The notes: generated from the sequence alone by a model not told the origin. Positions 48,623 to 57,027 are shown, numbered from the stretch's first letter. The stretch: 64,000 nucleotides of DNA from JBBTSQ01 sp039795895 (GCA_039795895.1 JBDKKW010000001.1:1-64000); one strand, 5' to 3'. Numbers and translations: made by a program.

Positions 48623-49018
48623 ATGAATATGGTTATGTTTAAAAAGAATCTAAGATCGGTTGTTGTTGGGATGGTGTTGAGTGTTAACGCCTTTTTGGTG
48701 ATGACTACGTCGGTCAGTGCACAATCTGTCCCTGCAAGCAAGATTAAGGATTTTCCTGACCTGATGCATTTTGCGATGAGTACTATCAATGACATTATTG
48801 TGTTCATTGTTGCCCTCGGGGTAGTGTGGGTAGTGTATCTCGCTTTCTTGTTGATTAAAGTCGAAGGAGAGAAGAAAGATGAGGCTCGAAATTCAATTAT
48901 TTACGGACTAGTGGGTATCTTTGTGATGATTTCGATATGGGGTTTGGTCAATATCTTTGTAAATACGTTTCAGTTAGATAACGATACCAAGCCTGTGCCA
49001 CCGACACTCTCGAATTAA
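48623..49018 (+). CDS. VirB2/TrbC-type pilin-like protein 3 (131 aa)
   Basis: Signal peptide ending at about TSVSAQSV, then two hydrophobic helices with the loop KVEGEKKDEARNSI. Several in-frame ATGs (48623, 48629, 48632) make the exact start uncertain. The last helix FVMISIWGLVNIFVNTFQL is nearly shared with protein 4, a recent duplication. Confidence 0.78.
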   Translation: MNMVMFKKNLRSVVVGMVLSVNAFLVMTTSVSAQSVPASKIKDFPDLMHFAMSTINDIIVFIVALGVVWVVYLAFLLIKVEGEKKDEARNSIIYGLVGIFVMISIWGLVNIFVNTFQLDNDTKPVPPTLSN

Positions 49019-49122
49019 GTAACATGTCGGCTGTTCTGGGTATCCACAGGGTGGTGTTTGATGGCAACCTCTCGTGATATACTTACGGGTATAGTAATTA
49101 TCATTAGTAGTAATTAATTTAT

Positions 49123-49485
49123 ATGAAGAAATTTGCAATTGCGCTTTCAGTATTGGTTTTTCCAGCGTTAGCGTTGGCCCAGTACTCTATTAGTAGTTCT
49201 GATGATTTGTATATGACAGCTCTCAATGTAATCAATCGTGTGGTAACACTCATTATTGCATTGGCGGTTGTGTACACTGTCTATGGTGCATTTCGATACG
49301 GCTTCGGGGGCGAAGAAGAGAAGTCAAAGTGGAAGGATACCATCTTGTACGGTATCATTGCTATCTTTGTGATGGTGTCTATCTGGGGCTTGGTAAATAT
49401 TTTGACTGGTACTTTCCGTCTCAATTCAACCACTGTTCCAACTACGGCTCCAGATGTAACCACCTTCCGGAGGGGTACAATTTAA
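49123..49485 (+). CDS. VirB2/TrbC-type pilin-like protein 4 (120 aa)
   Basis: Signal peptide cut near LALAQYS, then two helices with the loop YGFGGEEEKSKWKDTI and the second helix FVMVSIWGLVNILTGTF. It is separated from protein 3 by about 100 nt, including a possible promoter (TATACT at 49078), so it may be expressed separately. Confidence 0.78.
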   Translation: MKKFAIALSVLVFPALALAQYSISSSDDLYMTALNVINRVVTLIIALAVVYTVYGAFRYGFGGEEEKSKWKDTILYGIIAIFVMVSIWGLVNILTGTFRLNSTTVPTTAPDVTTFRRGTI

Positions 49486-49501
49486 CTAGCACATTTGTTT
49501 T

Positions 49502-49783
49502 GTGAACACTGTCTACGCTGAAATCAACGCAAACTCGGCTGATCCATTGATCGCTAAGGTTTTGACACTCGTGGTCAATCCACTCGTTGGTTTCTTGTTT
49601 GCGCTGGCGGTACTCTACTTTCTCTGGGGTGTCTTCAAGTTTATTCAACACTCTGAAGACAGTACTGCAAGAGAGGAAGGACAGCAACATATGCTCTGGG
49701 GGGTCATCGGGATTGTGATTATGGTGTCGGCATACGGCTTGATTCACTTCATTCAAAATTCGTTGGCAGTGATCGGGGCGTAG
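49502..49783 (+). CDS. VirB2/TrbC-type pilin-like protein 5 (93 aa)
   Basis: GTG start at 49502. It lacks a cleavable signal but keeps the two helices with loop QHSEDSTAREEGQQHM and second helix VIGIVIMVSAYGLIHF. Last of the array, followed by a strong terminator. The shorter N-terminus suggests a membrane-resident variant rather than a processed pilin. Confidence 0.75.
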   Translation: MNTVYAEINANSADPLIAKVLTLVVNPLVGFLFALAVLYFLWGVFKFIQHSEDSTAREEGQQHMLWGVIGIVIMVSAYGLIHFIQNSLAVIGA

Positions 49784-49822
49784 GAATAGAAACGAGATTC
49801 AAGAATCTAGATGTAAGTGAAG

Positions 49823-49858
49823 AAAAAGCGACGAAGGCGAAAGCCTTCGTCGCTTTTT
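49823..49858 (+). terminator. Terminator of the pilin-like operon
   Basis: AAAAAGCGACGAAGGC pairs with its complement around GAAA and ends in TTTTT. Confidence 0.93.
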
Positions 49859-49915
49859 CATCCTATCCTTAATTCTTAAATCTTGATTCTGGGTTTCATT
49901 CTACCCAAAAGAAAA

Positions 49916-49948
49916 CCCCGTAGAGTGCCAGTGTGGCGCTCTACGGGG
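49916..49948 (-). terminator. Terminator of the SPFH operon
   Basis: CCCCGTAGAG pairs with CTCTACGGGG, followed on the minus strand by TTTTC. Confidence 0.85.
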
Positions 49949-49979
49949 GCGATTTGTGCGAGATACTCCGACTTTCGGA

Positions 49980-50468
49980 TTATAGCTCGCGAATGAACAA
50001 GGCGACCGATTCTCGACCGGGCGCTTTGAAGGAAACACTCCATTTTGCACCACAGTCCACATGACTGTCGGGGGTAAGGAGTACAGGCTTGTTGGTATTT
50101 CCTTCAGGATAGGCTATGACAGTTCCGCTACGAATGACTTCGTATCGTGCTCCGGGAGCAAGCTCTATCTGAAGATCTACCAATCGAGTGACTTCACCTG
50201 GGTAGGCAGTAAGAGAAATTTCGCGTTTGGGGCGAACTTCGCTCGGCCTGCTTGCGGAGGTATGGGAAACTTTCTTTGAGTTGTCGTAACAACCCTTGAA
50301 ACCCCACACCAAGATACCGACTATCACCAGAAACTTCCAGTTGTTGCCGAACCAGGTTTTGACGCTGGTGCCAGCACCTGCAGGAAGCGAGGGGAGTGTC
50401 GGTGTTCCGAATGCAGCGATGAGGGTGGTGATAACCACCACTCCCACTACGATCCATACCCAGATCAT
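49980..50468 (-). CDS. Membrane protein partner of the SPFH protein (162 aa)
   Basis: One N-terminal helix (IWVWIVVGVVVITTLIAAF) and a second (NWKFLVIVGILVWGFKG), then a beta-rich outer or cytoplasmic domain (EVTRLVDLQIELAPGARYEVI). It is coupled to the SPFH gene by a 4-nt ATGA-type overlap (50465-50468). NfeD-like partners occur with some SPFH proteins; this one does not clearly match, so the pairing is by position. Confidence 0.7.
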   Translation of the reverse strand: MIWVWIVVGVVVITTLIAAFGTPTLPSLPAGAGTSVKTWFGNNWKFLVIVGILVWGFKGCYDNSKKVSHTSASRPSEVRPKREISLTAYPGEVTRLVDLQIELAPGARYEVIRSGTVIAYPEGNTNKPVLLTPDSHVDCGAKWSVSFKAPGRESVALFIREL

Positions 50469-51535
50469 GGTGTACCTCCTTTTTTTGTGTCATCCTCTAC
50501 GAGGAGCTGGGCTCCACCACCAAGGACGAGGGTGCCTTGATGCTTTTGAATCGCATCAGCAAGCCCGCGTCTTGCTTGGGGGTCGTGTTTTTGCAAACGC
50601 TCGTAGCGAGCCGCTTCAACTTCGACGTCAGCCATACCTTTCGTTCTTCCTGCGGTAGCCAATCTTTCGATGGCTTTTGCATCGGCTTCAGTCTTTGTTG
50701 CGAGGACTTTAGCAGCTAGTTCGGCTGCCTTAATGTTTGCCTCACCCTCAAGCTGAGCTCGTGCAGTCTTTTCCGCTGCGTCAGCGAGACCACCAGCCAC
50801 GTCGTAGCCTAAGAATTCGGCGGAGTTGAATTTCACTCCACACATTTCCAAGAGACTAAGACTTACTGCACTGGTCAGCGTCGTATTGAGACCCATGACT
50901 CGGGCACTCAATTGGTTTACGTGTGCTGGAGTATTGGCACGGAAGTCAACCGATGTCTGCGAACGCAGATAATCGGTCGCCACTGCCGTAATCTTTGCAG
51001 TGGCGTTGGCGAGCCAATCGGGAGTCTTGAAGAGCATTGTCTCCACATTGACCGCTTCGATCGTGACCAAGAGTCTCAGATTGATTTTTGCCCCATCTGC
51101 AGTCTCGGCATCAGTGATTTCGATTGCATACGGGAATCGGAAGTAAACGCTCATCGCGTCACCATCTCTTGCTTCGATTGTGTGCTCCTTTGCATCTTTC
51201 TTTTTTGTCCACTTGTTCCAGTGGAATGGATAGGTGTAGATACTACGGAAGGGCGGAACACCGATCCAATAGATTCCATACCAACCATTGGGACCCGCTA
51301 CGCCGGGGGTGTGTTTGATCACACCTGTGCTTGGATCGATCGAGTAGTCCCTAATACAGGATATAAACTCGTGTTGGGTTTTTCCACTCATGATGGTCAG
51401 TATCTGACCTTCAGGGAGCATGACCCAACCAATACCTTTTTTTGCTAGGATATAGATCCATAAGGGGATCATCGCTAGCAAAACGAGAACCGCGATTCCG
51501 AATTGAATCGGATGTTGTGCGATAATTTCGTTCAT
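50465..51535 (-). CDS. SPFH/Band 7 membrane-scaffold protein (356 aa)
   Basis: One N-terminal transmembrane helix, then a Band 7 domain: YRDYSID...RDGDAMSVYFRFPYAIEITDAET...AKITAVATDYLRSQTSVDF. A long Ala/Glu/Lys helix (AAEKTARAQLEGEANIKAAELAAKVLATKTEADAKAI) typical of flotillin-like coiled coils follows. Family members scaffold membrane microdomains and protease complexes. Confidence 0.9.
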   Translation of the reverse strand: MNEIIAQHPIQFGIAVLVLLAMIPLWIYILAKKGIGWVMLPEGQILTIMSGKTQHEFISCIRDYSIDPSTGVIKHTPGVAGPNGWYGIYWIGVPPFRSIYTYPFHWNKWTKKKDAKEHTIEARDGDAMSVYFRFPYAIEITDAETADGAKINLRLLVTIEAVNVETMLFKTPDWLANATAKITAVATDYLRSQTSVDFRANTPAHVNQLSARVMGLNTTLTSAVSLSLLEMCGVKFNSAEFLGYDVAGGLADAAEKTARAQLEGEANIKAAELAAKVLATKTEADAKAIERLATAGRTKGMADVEVEAARYERLQKHDPQARRGLADAIQKHQGTLVLGGGAQLLVEDDTKKGGTP

Positions 51536-51606
51536 TTTTTTCCTTATTTTGTTGTCAGGGCCGGTGGGGAAACAGATCCCTTAGGCGTACTAACGTTCTA
51601 GGGTTA

Positions 51607-51635
51607 AGTATAGCATATTTGAATAATAAAGTCAA
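51607..51635 (-). promoter_or_regulatory. Promoter of the SPFH operon
   Basis: On the minus strand, TTGACT (51630-51635), a 17-nt spacer and TATACT (51607-51612), about 70 nt before the SPFH start. Confidence 0.75.
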
Positions 51636-51712
51636 ATGAATCAGGGCGAGGGAGAAATGGCTTAATGGAGGCGTATTTTAGATAATTTGTCGCGGTTCAG
51701 TTTACTTATTTT

Positions 51713-51728
51713 AGGGGAGAGTCTCGAT
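51713..51728 (-). repeat. Degenerate direct copy of the tRNA-Leu(TAG) 3' end
   Basis: AGGGGAGAGTCTCGATC matches the plus-strand view of the tRNA 3' end, GAGGGGAGACTCGAAC, with a 2-nt insertion. It lies beyond the inverted copy at 51839-51875. Confidence 0.5.
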
Positions 51729-51838
51729 CGTTGCTCGGTCAGTACCCGCGATTGGATTATTGTGGATAGAGGCTCGGTCACGCATAATCTTTTGCTAAAG
51801 ATTTGCGCGACCCCGACTCGCGCCGTCGCGCTCCGTCT

Positions 51839-51922
51839 TTCGAGTCTCCATCCACAAGACATACAAAAAGACTGGAATTCAATCCAGTCTTTTTGTATGT
51901 TGTGGGCGAGGGGAGACTCGAA
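51839..51922. repeat. Inverted copy of the tRNA-Leu(TAG) 3' end plus terminator
   Basis: 51839-51875 pairs with 51884-51922. TTCGAGTCTCC (the T-loop and T-stem sequence of the tRNA), CCACA and CATACAAAAAGACTGG are complementary in order. The acceptor section is shortened to AT in the copy. The inner block is a normal terminator (GACTGG/CCAGTC with T-run). Confidence 0.85.
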
Positions 51923-51983
51923 CTCCCACACCTTACGGTACTAGTTCCTAAGACTAGTGCGGCTACCATTACGCCACTCGCCC
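51903..51983 (-). tRNA. tRNA-Leu (TAG)
   Basis: Acceptor GGGCGAG/CTCGCCC, anticodon stem CTAGT/ACTAG with loop CTTAGGA (anticodon TAG), class II variable arm, T-arm GGGAG/CTCCC. No CCA encoded. Confidence 0.95.
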
Positions 51984-52001
51984 AGTGAAGTTCCTTCGTA
52001 T

Positions 52002-52020
52002 CCAGTAGGAAATTCGAAGC
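52002..52020 (-). repeat. Degenerate direct copy of the tRNA-Lys 3' end
   Basis: CCAGTAGGAA-AT-TCGAAGC resembles the plus-strand view of tRNA-Lys (CCAGTAGGAATCGAACC), with a 2-nt insertion, about 165 nt from the tRNA. Confidence 0.5.
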
Positions 52021-52137
52021 TTATCGTAAATTTGATCAACATGCTTTGTGGTCACGGATATTTTACTCGTCGTCACTCGTAAAATTCCTCGACCTCGACT
52101 CGGTTGTTTTGTCTGCTGACAAAACATACCTCCGTCT

Positions 52138-52188
52138 CGCACCAGTAAACAAAAAAGTTACGCAGGCAACTTTTTTGATTCTGGTGCG
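52138..52188. repeat. Inverted copy of the tRNA-Lys acceptor end plus terminator
   Basis: CGCACCAG (52138-52145) pairs with CTGGTGCG (52181-52188, the tRNA end with CCA). Inside, CAAAAAAGTT (52150-52159) pairs with AACTTTTTTG (52168-52177), a terminator. Left of it a separate hairpin TTTTGTC-TGCT-GACAAAA lies at 52107-52124. Confidence 0.8.
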
Positions 52189-52257
52189 CCCAGTAGGAAT
52201 CGAACCTACGACCTTCTCCTTAAGAGGGAGCAGCTCTACCAACTGAGCTATGGGCGC
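52182..52257 (-). tRNA. tRNA-Lys (CTT)
   Basis: Acceptor GCGCCCA/TGGGCGC, discriminator A, CCA encoded. Anticodon loop CTCTTAA (anticodon CTT), T-arm GTAGG/CCTAC. One G.A pair in the anticodon stem. Confidence 0.93.
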
Positions 52258-52336
52258 ATATATGTTCTCTATCGAATAAATCCGAAAGAGTGTTGAAAAA
52301 TATAGCAAAATTTTAATGATTTAGCAATATGGGGTA

Positions 52337-52352
52337 CTTGAGGTGGGATATC
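52337..52352 (-). repeat. Degenerate direct copy of the tRNA-Leu(TAA) 3' end
   Basis: CTTGAGGTGGGATATC resembles the plus-strand view of the tRNA end, CTCGAGGTGGGAATCG, beyond the inverted copy. Confidence 0.45.
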
Positions 52353-52422
52353 TTTCTCTATGAGAACAGTATCCCAATTGGATATTTTATTTCGCAAAGC
52401 TCTTAAAATATCTCAATCGGGC

Positions 52423-52507
52423 TTCGATTTCCACCTCGAAAGCGTAACACGCTTTCTTCGAGCACAAAGCTCACTTCGTTCGTTTTGTGCTCGAGGTGGG
52501 AATCGAA
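52423..52507. repeat. Inverted copy of the tRNA-Leu(TAA) 3' end, interrupted by a hairpin
   Basis: TTCGATTTCCACCTCG (52423-52438) and CGAGCACAAA (52459-52468) together are the complement of 52484-52507, the tRNA end. They are separated by a 20-nt insert with AAAGCGT-AAC-ACGCTTT. Same architecture as at tRNA-Glu. Confidence 0.85.
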
Positions 52508-52573
52508 CCCACATGTCTTTTAAGGGACGGGGGATTTTAAGTCCCCTGCGGCTACCAATTACGCCACTCGAGC
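52488..52573 (-). tRNA. tRNA-Leu (TAA)
   Basis: Acceptor GCTCGAG/CTCGAGC, anticodon stem GGGGA/TCCCC with loop CTTAAAA (anticodon TAA), class II variable arm, T-arm GTGGG/CCCAC. No CCA encoded. Confidence 0.95.
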
Positions 52574-52603
52574 ATGTTGCGCGAAAGCTGAGTGCTTTCT
52601 CGT

Positions 52604-52677
52604 GGAGGCCACGGCGAGAATCGAACTCGCGCATAGAGATTTTGCAGATCTCCGAATTACCACTTTTCTACGTGGCC
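52604..52677 (-). tRNA. tRNA-Cys (GCA)
   Basis: Acceptor GGCCACG/CGTGGCC, anticodon stem GAGAT/ATCTC with loop CTGCAAA (anticodon GCA), T-arm GCGAG/CTCGC. Followed by a small hairpin GAAAGC/GCTTTC only; no inverted copy of its own end is seen. Confidence 0.95.
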
Positions 52678-52685
52678 AGGTTGTA

Positions 52686-53030
52686 TTATGCGATGTTTTT
52701 GTTCATCACTGAAATCTCGTCTAATTTCTGACGAGTCTTCTCGCCTAAGTCTAACTCAAAATTGAAAAATGGGATACGGCCAATCTTTGAATGCGAGAGA
52801 ACGTATTGTCGAAATTCTCCTCGCATACGCTTGGCAAAGTCGAGTGCCATCGCTTCTTTGTCCTCGGGCATCACGGTGATATAGATGGTGGCTTGTTTAC
52901 CTTTGTCGAAGACGGTCACGTGTGTCACGGTGATGAGAGAAGTGCGGTTTGACTCAGCCTGAAGAAAGCGAGCGGCAAGCTCACGAATCATATCTCCGAG
53001 ACGTTCGTCTTTGTGTGCATCAACAGGCAT
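52686..53030 (-). CDS. rbfA: Ribosome-binding factor A (114 aa)
   Basis: ATG 53030 starts MPVDAHKDERLGDMIRELAARFL. KH-like fold: LITVTHVTVFDKGKQATIYITVMP, then FAKRMRGEFRQYVLSHSKIGRIPFFNFELD, the conserved r..lr..l...l..k..P.l.f..D segment. It acts in 30S maturation. Promoter candidate TTGCTT/TATACT directly upstream. Confidence 0.93.
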   Translation of the reverse strand: MPVDAHKDERLGDMIRELAARFLQAESNRTSLITVTHVTVFDKGKQATIYITVMPEDKEAMALDFAKRMRGEFRQYVLSHSKIGRIPFFNFELDLGEKTRQKLDEISVMNKNIA

Positions 53031-53085
53031 AGAGGGTAGTATACACGGGGGTAGGGTAGAAGCAAGATGGGGGATTAGACGAGTC

Positions 53086-53116
53086 AGCAAGAGAGATAAG
53101 AAGACCGGTCAGACCG
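53086..53116 (-). repeat. 31-nt dispersed repeat upstream of rbfA
   Basis: About 28 of 31 bases match 32577-32608, upstream of the bS21 gene on the same strand (AGCAAGAGAGATAAGAAGAC, then GTCAGA.CG). Its AAGAAGACCGGTCAGACC part also pairs with GGTCTGACTTGTCTTCT at 53178-53194. Confidence 0.65.
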
Positions 53117-53196
53117 AAAAAAAAGACGAGGACAGTCGCAAAGCGATCGTCTCTCACATGTCTTCTTGTCTGACAGGTCTGACTTGTCTTCTACAC

Positions 53197-54702
53197 TCAT
53201 CTCGCTACCGTCGTAAAGCTTTCGATTCTATCACCCGCCACGAGTTCCATTGGTGCTTGGACTTGGGCGCCGAATTCATATCCCTCTCGAACTTCTGAAG
53301 CCACTTCTTTTTGTTGTTGGAGACTTCGGATCTTGCCTTTGCCGAGCACTTCTTCTCGGCGGATAATCTTCACTTCGTCGCCAATCTTGATCGAGCCACT
53401 CTCGACTTTGCCACCAAGAATATACTTATCTTTAGTGTTACTAAAGATTTTTACAATTTTTGCTTTGCCGTGTGCCTCATCGACATCAACTTTCGGTACA
53501 CGTTCTTTGAGAGCTTTTTCAAGCCACTCGGTGAGTGCGTAGATAATATCAAAAGTAACAATAGGGATGTTTGATCGGTCAGCCCATTCTTTGGCACGAG
53601 GTTCGACTCCGACCGCAAAGCCGATGATGATGGCGTTGGCTTTGCCTCCAGCCGTCTTGGCGTCGTTTTCACTGATGGCGCCGATACCTGAGTGGATGAT
53701 GCGGACGGCGAGTTTTTCGTTCTTCCACTTACCGACTTCGTAACGGATAGCGTCGAGGGTGCCAGCCGTATCGGCCTTAATGACAAGTGGTACACAAATA
53801 CATTCTTCTTCGGTGGTACTGATGGTTTGGGGCTTACTCTTTCCTGCAAGGACCGAGGCTTTTTGAGTCTCAGCGTATTTTTCAGCATCTTTTTTATTGG
53901 CAAATGCTTTGCAGATAGTGCCAACTGGTGGAAGTGAATCAAAACCGATGATGCGTACTGGAGCCGAAGGGATAGCGTCGGTAATTTTCTTGCCAACTGC
54001 GTTTTCAATAATTCGTCCGGGAGAAAAACTATCGCCTGCAACAAAGCACATCCCTTTTTCGATATGGCCGTCTCGAAGGACGACGGTCGCAGTGATACCT
54101 TTCTTCGTGTCGATATAGGCTTCAATCACAACGCCTTCTGCGGGTTTGGCGGTATCAATTAATTTCTCTTCGATATCAGCCGAAAGGAGAATGGTGTCGA
54201 GGAGTTCGGGAATACCCTCACCAGTTTTTGCGGAAACGCCAACCCACGAGGTGGTACCACCGTAGCCTTCGACATAGATTTCATTTTCAGCGAGGCTTTG
54301 CTTGGTGCGCTCGATGTTGACTGCGGGCTTGTCGATTTTATTGATGGCGACGACATAGGGGAGCTTGGCATTCGTAATCGCTTTGAGCGCGTCGAGAGTT
54401 TGAGGTTTGACTCCATCTTCAGCTGAGACAACGAGAATCGCTACGTCAGCCACGGTGGCGCCACGAGAGCGCATGGCACCAAAGGCTTCGTGTCCGGGGG
54501 TATCGAGAAAGGTGATCTTGCGACCCATATGTTCTACCTCATAGGCAGAGAGACGCTGGGTAATGCCACCAACTTCTTTTTCGGCTACATTGGTCTTGCG
54601 AATAAAGTCGAGGAGGGTACTCTTGCCGTGATCAATATGCCCCATCACTGACACGACGGGCGGACGCTTTTGGATATTTGGTTGTGCAGGTGAGGGAGTC
54701 AT
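53197..54702 (-). CDS. infB: Translation initiation factor IF-2, short form (501 aa)
   Basis: G domain: GHIDHGKST (usually GHVDHGKT), GGITQRLSAYEV, DTPGHEAF, NKIDKP. Domains II-IV follow to the C-terminal IRSLQQQKEVASEVREGYEFG. The long N-terminal region of most bacterial IF-2 is reduced to about 12 residues, as in other Patescibacteria. rbfA lies downstream on the same strand after a 166-nt gap with an inverted repeat. Confidence 0.96.
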   Translation of the reverse strand: MTPSPAQPNIQKRPPVVSVMGHIDHGKSTLLDFIRKTNVAEKEVGGITQRLSAYEVEHMGRKITFLDTPGHEAFGAMRSRGATVADVAILVVSAEDGVKPQTLDALKAITNAKLPYVVAINKIDKPAVNIERTKQSLAENEIYVEGYGGTTSWVGVSAKTGEGIPELLDTILLSADIEEKLIDTAKPAEGVVIEAYIDTKKGITATVVLRDGHIEKGMCFVAGDSFSPGRIIENAVGKKITDAIPSAPVRIIGFDSLPPVGTICKAFANKKDAEKYAETQKASVLAGKSKPQTISTTEEECICVPLVIKADTAGTLDAIRYEVGKWKNEKLAVRIIHSGIGAISENDAKTAGGKANAIIIGFAVGVEPRAKEWADRSNIPIVTFDIIYALTEWLEKALKERVPKVDVDEAHGKAKIVKIFSNTKDKYILGGKVESGSIKIGDEVKIIRREEVLGKGKIRSLQQQKEVASEVREGYEFGAQVQAPMELVAGDRIESFTTVAR

Positions 54703-54754
54703 ACGGTGGGTGTGTTAGCGAGTTCATCTTGCGTAAGCTATGGGGTAGTGACGA

Positions 54755-55228
54755 TTATTCTTTCGCGAGCACTGATTTTGCTTCAGTAAGGGCATTTTTT
54801 TCTTCAGCACTGAGTTCAAATTCAGATGTAAATTTCTGAAGCGGTTTTGAAAAGATACTGACATGTTCGCGACTATACAAGCTAGAGAGGACAACGCCGT
54901 CGCCGTTTTCACTCACGAAAGCGGTGGCGAAGCTTTGGTTGCCTCCAGAGCCGGTACCTTTGAATGGATTGAAGCGAATAGTTTTGACACCAGTGATACT
55001 CTTGCGTACTCGCTCATCCATTTTCTCAATGTATTCCTCAGATACTTCTTTGTATTTTCGCAAATACGCAATATCTTTTTTGAGATTAGCGATACTCTCG
55101 TCGACAGTTTCGGCTTTGCCGTGAAGCATCTTTTTTAAGAGTATTTCTAGGCGAATAACCCAAATAATCAAGAGGATGATGATCGCAACAAGTGCACACA
55201 ATATGTAGGTGTTTGTATCAAACAGCAT
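54755..55228 (-). CDS. DUF4446 family membrane protein (157 aa)
   Basis: One N-terminal transmembrane helix (ILCALVAIIILLIIWVIRL), a coiled-coil helix, then the DUF4446 core: IRFNPFKGTGSGGNQSFATAFVSENGDGVVLSSLYSREHVSIFSKPL, ending in LSAEEKNALTEAKS. A widely found family of unknown function in Gram-positive bacteria and CPR. Confidence 0.9.
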   Translation of the reverse strand: MLFDTNTYILCALVAIIILLIIWVIRLEILLKKMLHGKAETVDESIANLKKDIAYLRKYKEVSEEYIEKMDERVRKSITGVKTIRFNPFKGTGSGGNQSFATAFVSENGDGVVLSSLYSREHVSIFSKPLQKFTSEFELSAEEKNALTEAKSVLAKE

Positions 55229-55318
55229 ACGGGCTAGTCTACGTCATTTTACTGATTTTTGCCAGCTACGAGTGTAGATAAAAGAAAAGCTTCTTCGACG
55301 AGCGAAGAAGCTTGGGGA

Positions 55319-55675
55319 TTACTTGACCCTTAGGATTTCCATGAGCAAGGGGAGCATGCTTTGTCCCTTTGGGAAAAAGCGATGAGCGCCTGCCTCCAAT
55401 GCTTGCAGGTGTATGTTCCCTTGAGCGCTAGTGGTGAGAATGATGTGAGCCGTCGGAACGCGCTTCTTTGCCGCCTGAACTACCTGAAGACCATCCGCAC
55501 CTGGCATCTCATAATCAGTGATGATGTGAGTGATGTCGGGATGAGTCTCGATATGCGCAAGCGCTTCGACTCCGTTATTTGCCACAAGGATGATTGTGTC
55601 CCTTCTGAGATGTTCGATCATCTTTTGTGTGACGGATAGTAGTTGGGGATTGTCGTCAGCAAGTAGTATTTTCAT
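55319..55675 (-). CDS. Stand-alone response-regulator receiver (118 aa)
   Basis: Receiver domain with acidic pocket Asp7/Asp8 (LLADDNP), phospho-acceptor Asp54 (ITDYEMPGADG), Thr in ILTTSAQ and Lys in FFPKG. No output domain, so CheY-like. No histidine kinase is nearby. Hairpin AGCTTCTTCG/CGAAGAAGCT (55289-55312) terminates it. Confidence 0.93.
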   Translation of the reverse strand: MKILLADDNPQLLSVTQKMIEHLRRDTIILVANNGVEALAHIETHPDITHIITDYEMPGADGLQVVQAAKKRVPTAHIILTTSAQGNIHLQALEAGAHRFFPKGQSMLPLLMEILRVK

Positions 55676-55733
55676 TTTTGGTATAGAACTGATTGCTTTT
55701 TTTCTGGCGTAATGATAGCTTATATTTATATTT

Positions 55734-56930
55734 ATGTCAAGAAAGGCTCAAACAACCAAGCGAATCTATCTCGACTATGCATCGACCACTCCGGTGGATA
55801 CGCGTGTGGTGCGAGCGATGAAGCGATACCAGTCGCAAGATTTTGGTAATCCGAGTTCGATTCACGCGGAGGGGGTGGTAGCAAAGAAGGTGCTTATGGA
55901 TGCGCGGAAAAAAGTGGCCACACTTTTTTCCGCGCATCCAGACGAGGTTATTTTCACTTCCGGAGGGACCGAAGCAAACAATCTCGCTATTTTAGGGACA
56001 CTTTATGAGCTTGAGAAAAAAGGTGTATCGATTTCAAAGATGCACGCGATTACTTCAGTGGTTGAACATAGTTCAATCCTTGAATGTTTTAAACAGCTTC
56101 AGTCTCGAGGGATGTGGGTGGATTTTGCTCTGGTGACCGAAAAAGGGATTGTTGATCTGAAAGCTTTCAAAAAATTGCTACGCCCTGAGACGGTGCTGGT
56201 GTCAGTGCAGTATGTAAATAATGAAATCGGAACTATTCAGCCAATACGAGAGATTGCCAAATTGCTACGTCATCAGCAAAAGATGAAGGGTAAGAAAATA
56301 CTTTTGCATACCGACGCTAGTCAGGCTGGGCAGTATCTAGATATGAATACACAAGTGCTAGGAGTCGATTTACTAACGATTGATGCCCACAAAATGTATG
56401 GACCAAAAGGGGTAGGAGCTTTGTTTGTAAAAAGGGGGGTTGCATTAGCTCCACTTTTGTTTGGAGGGAAGCAGGAAGGAGGACTTCGATCTACTACTGA
56501 AAATGTTGCTGGTGTTGTCGGACTCTCTGAGGCTTTTGCACTTTCGGTGGCACTCCGAGATGCGGAGACGAAGCGTCTTTCGGCACTACGAGATTATTTT
56601 TTCAAATCGGTTCAAAAAATGGTGCCGAGAATTTGTATTAATGGCGATCTGGATCTACGCCTCCCAAATAATATCAATATCTCAATTCCGGGACTTGATG
56701 CTGAGTATGCAGTACTCCAGTTTGATGCAGAGGGGGTTGCTGTATCGACCAAGAGTTCATGTCTTACTAATGAGAGTTTATCGTATGTTGTCTTTGCATT
56801 AGGCGGGGACAAGGAACGAGCCTCGACCTCACTTCGATTTGCTTTTGGACGTGACACGACGAAAGAAAAGATTGATCAGGTGCTTTTAATTTTGAAAAAG
56901 ATTCTTACGGGGCAAAAAATCATTACGTAG
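55734..56930 (+). CDS. Cysteine desulfurase, NifS/IscS family (398 aa)
   Basis: PLP-dependent enzyme moving sulfur from cysteine. YLDYASTTPVD opens the fold; PLP lysine at about 220 is in TIDAHKMYGPKG; HTDASQAGQ precedes it; the catalytic Cys at about 343 is in STKSSCLTNES. The full active-site set is present. No iscU or tRNA thiolase next to it. Confidence 0.95.
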   Translation: MSRKAQTTKRIYLDYASTTPVDTRVVRAMKRYQSQDFGNPSSIHAEGVVAKKVLMDARKKVATLFSAHPDEVIFTSGGTEANNLAILGTLYELEKKGVSISKMHAITSVVEHSSILECFKQLQSRGMWVDFALVTEKGIVDLKAFKKLLRPETVLVSVQYVNNEIGTIQPIREIAKLLRHQQKMKGKKILLHTDASQAGQYLDMNTQVLGVDLLTIDAHKMYGPKGVGALFVKRGVALAPLLFGGKQEGGLRSTTENVAGVVGLSEAFALSVALRDAETKRLSALRDYFFKSVQKMVPRICINGDLDLRLPNNINISIPGLDAEYAVLQFDAEGVAVSTKSSCLTNESLSYVVFALGGDKERASTSLRFAFGRDTTKEKIDQVLLILKKILTGQKIIT

Positions 56931-57027
56931 AAGAGGTGTTGACGGAATATCAATATATATGGTACTTTAGTTATAGAACAAAGCGGTATTTTTACCGTCT
57001 GCACCTTCAAAAAGAAAGGCATACCGT

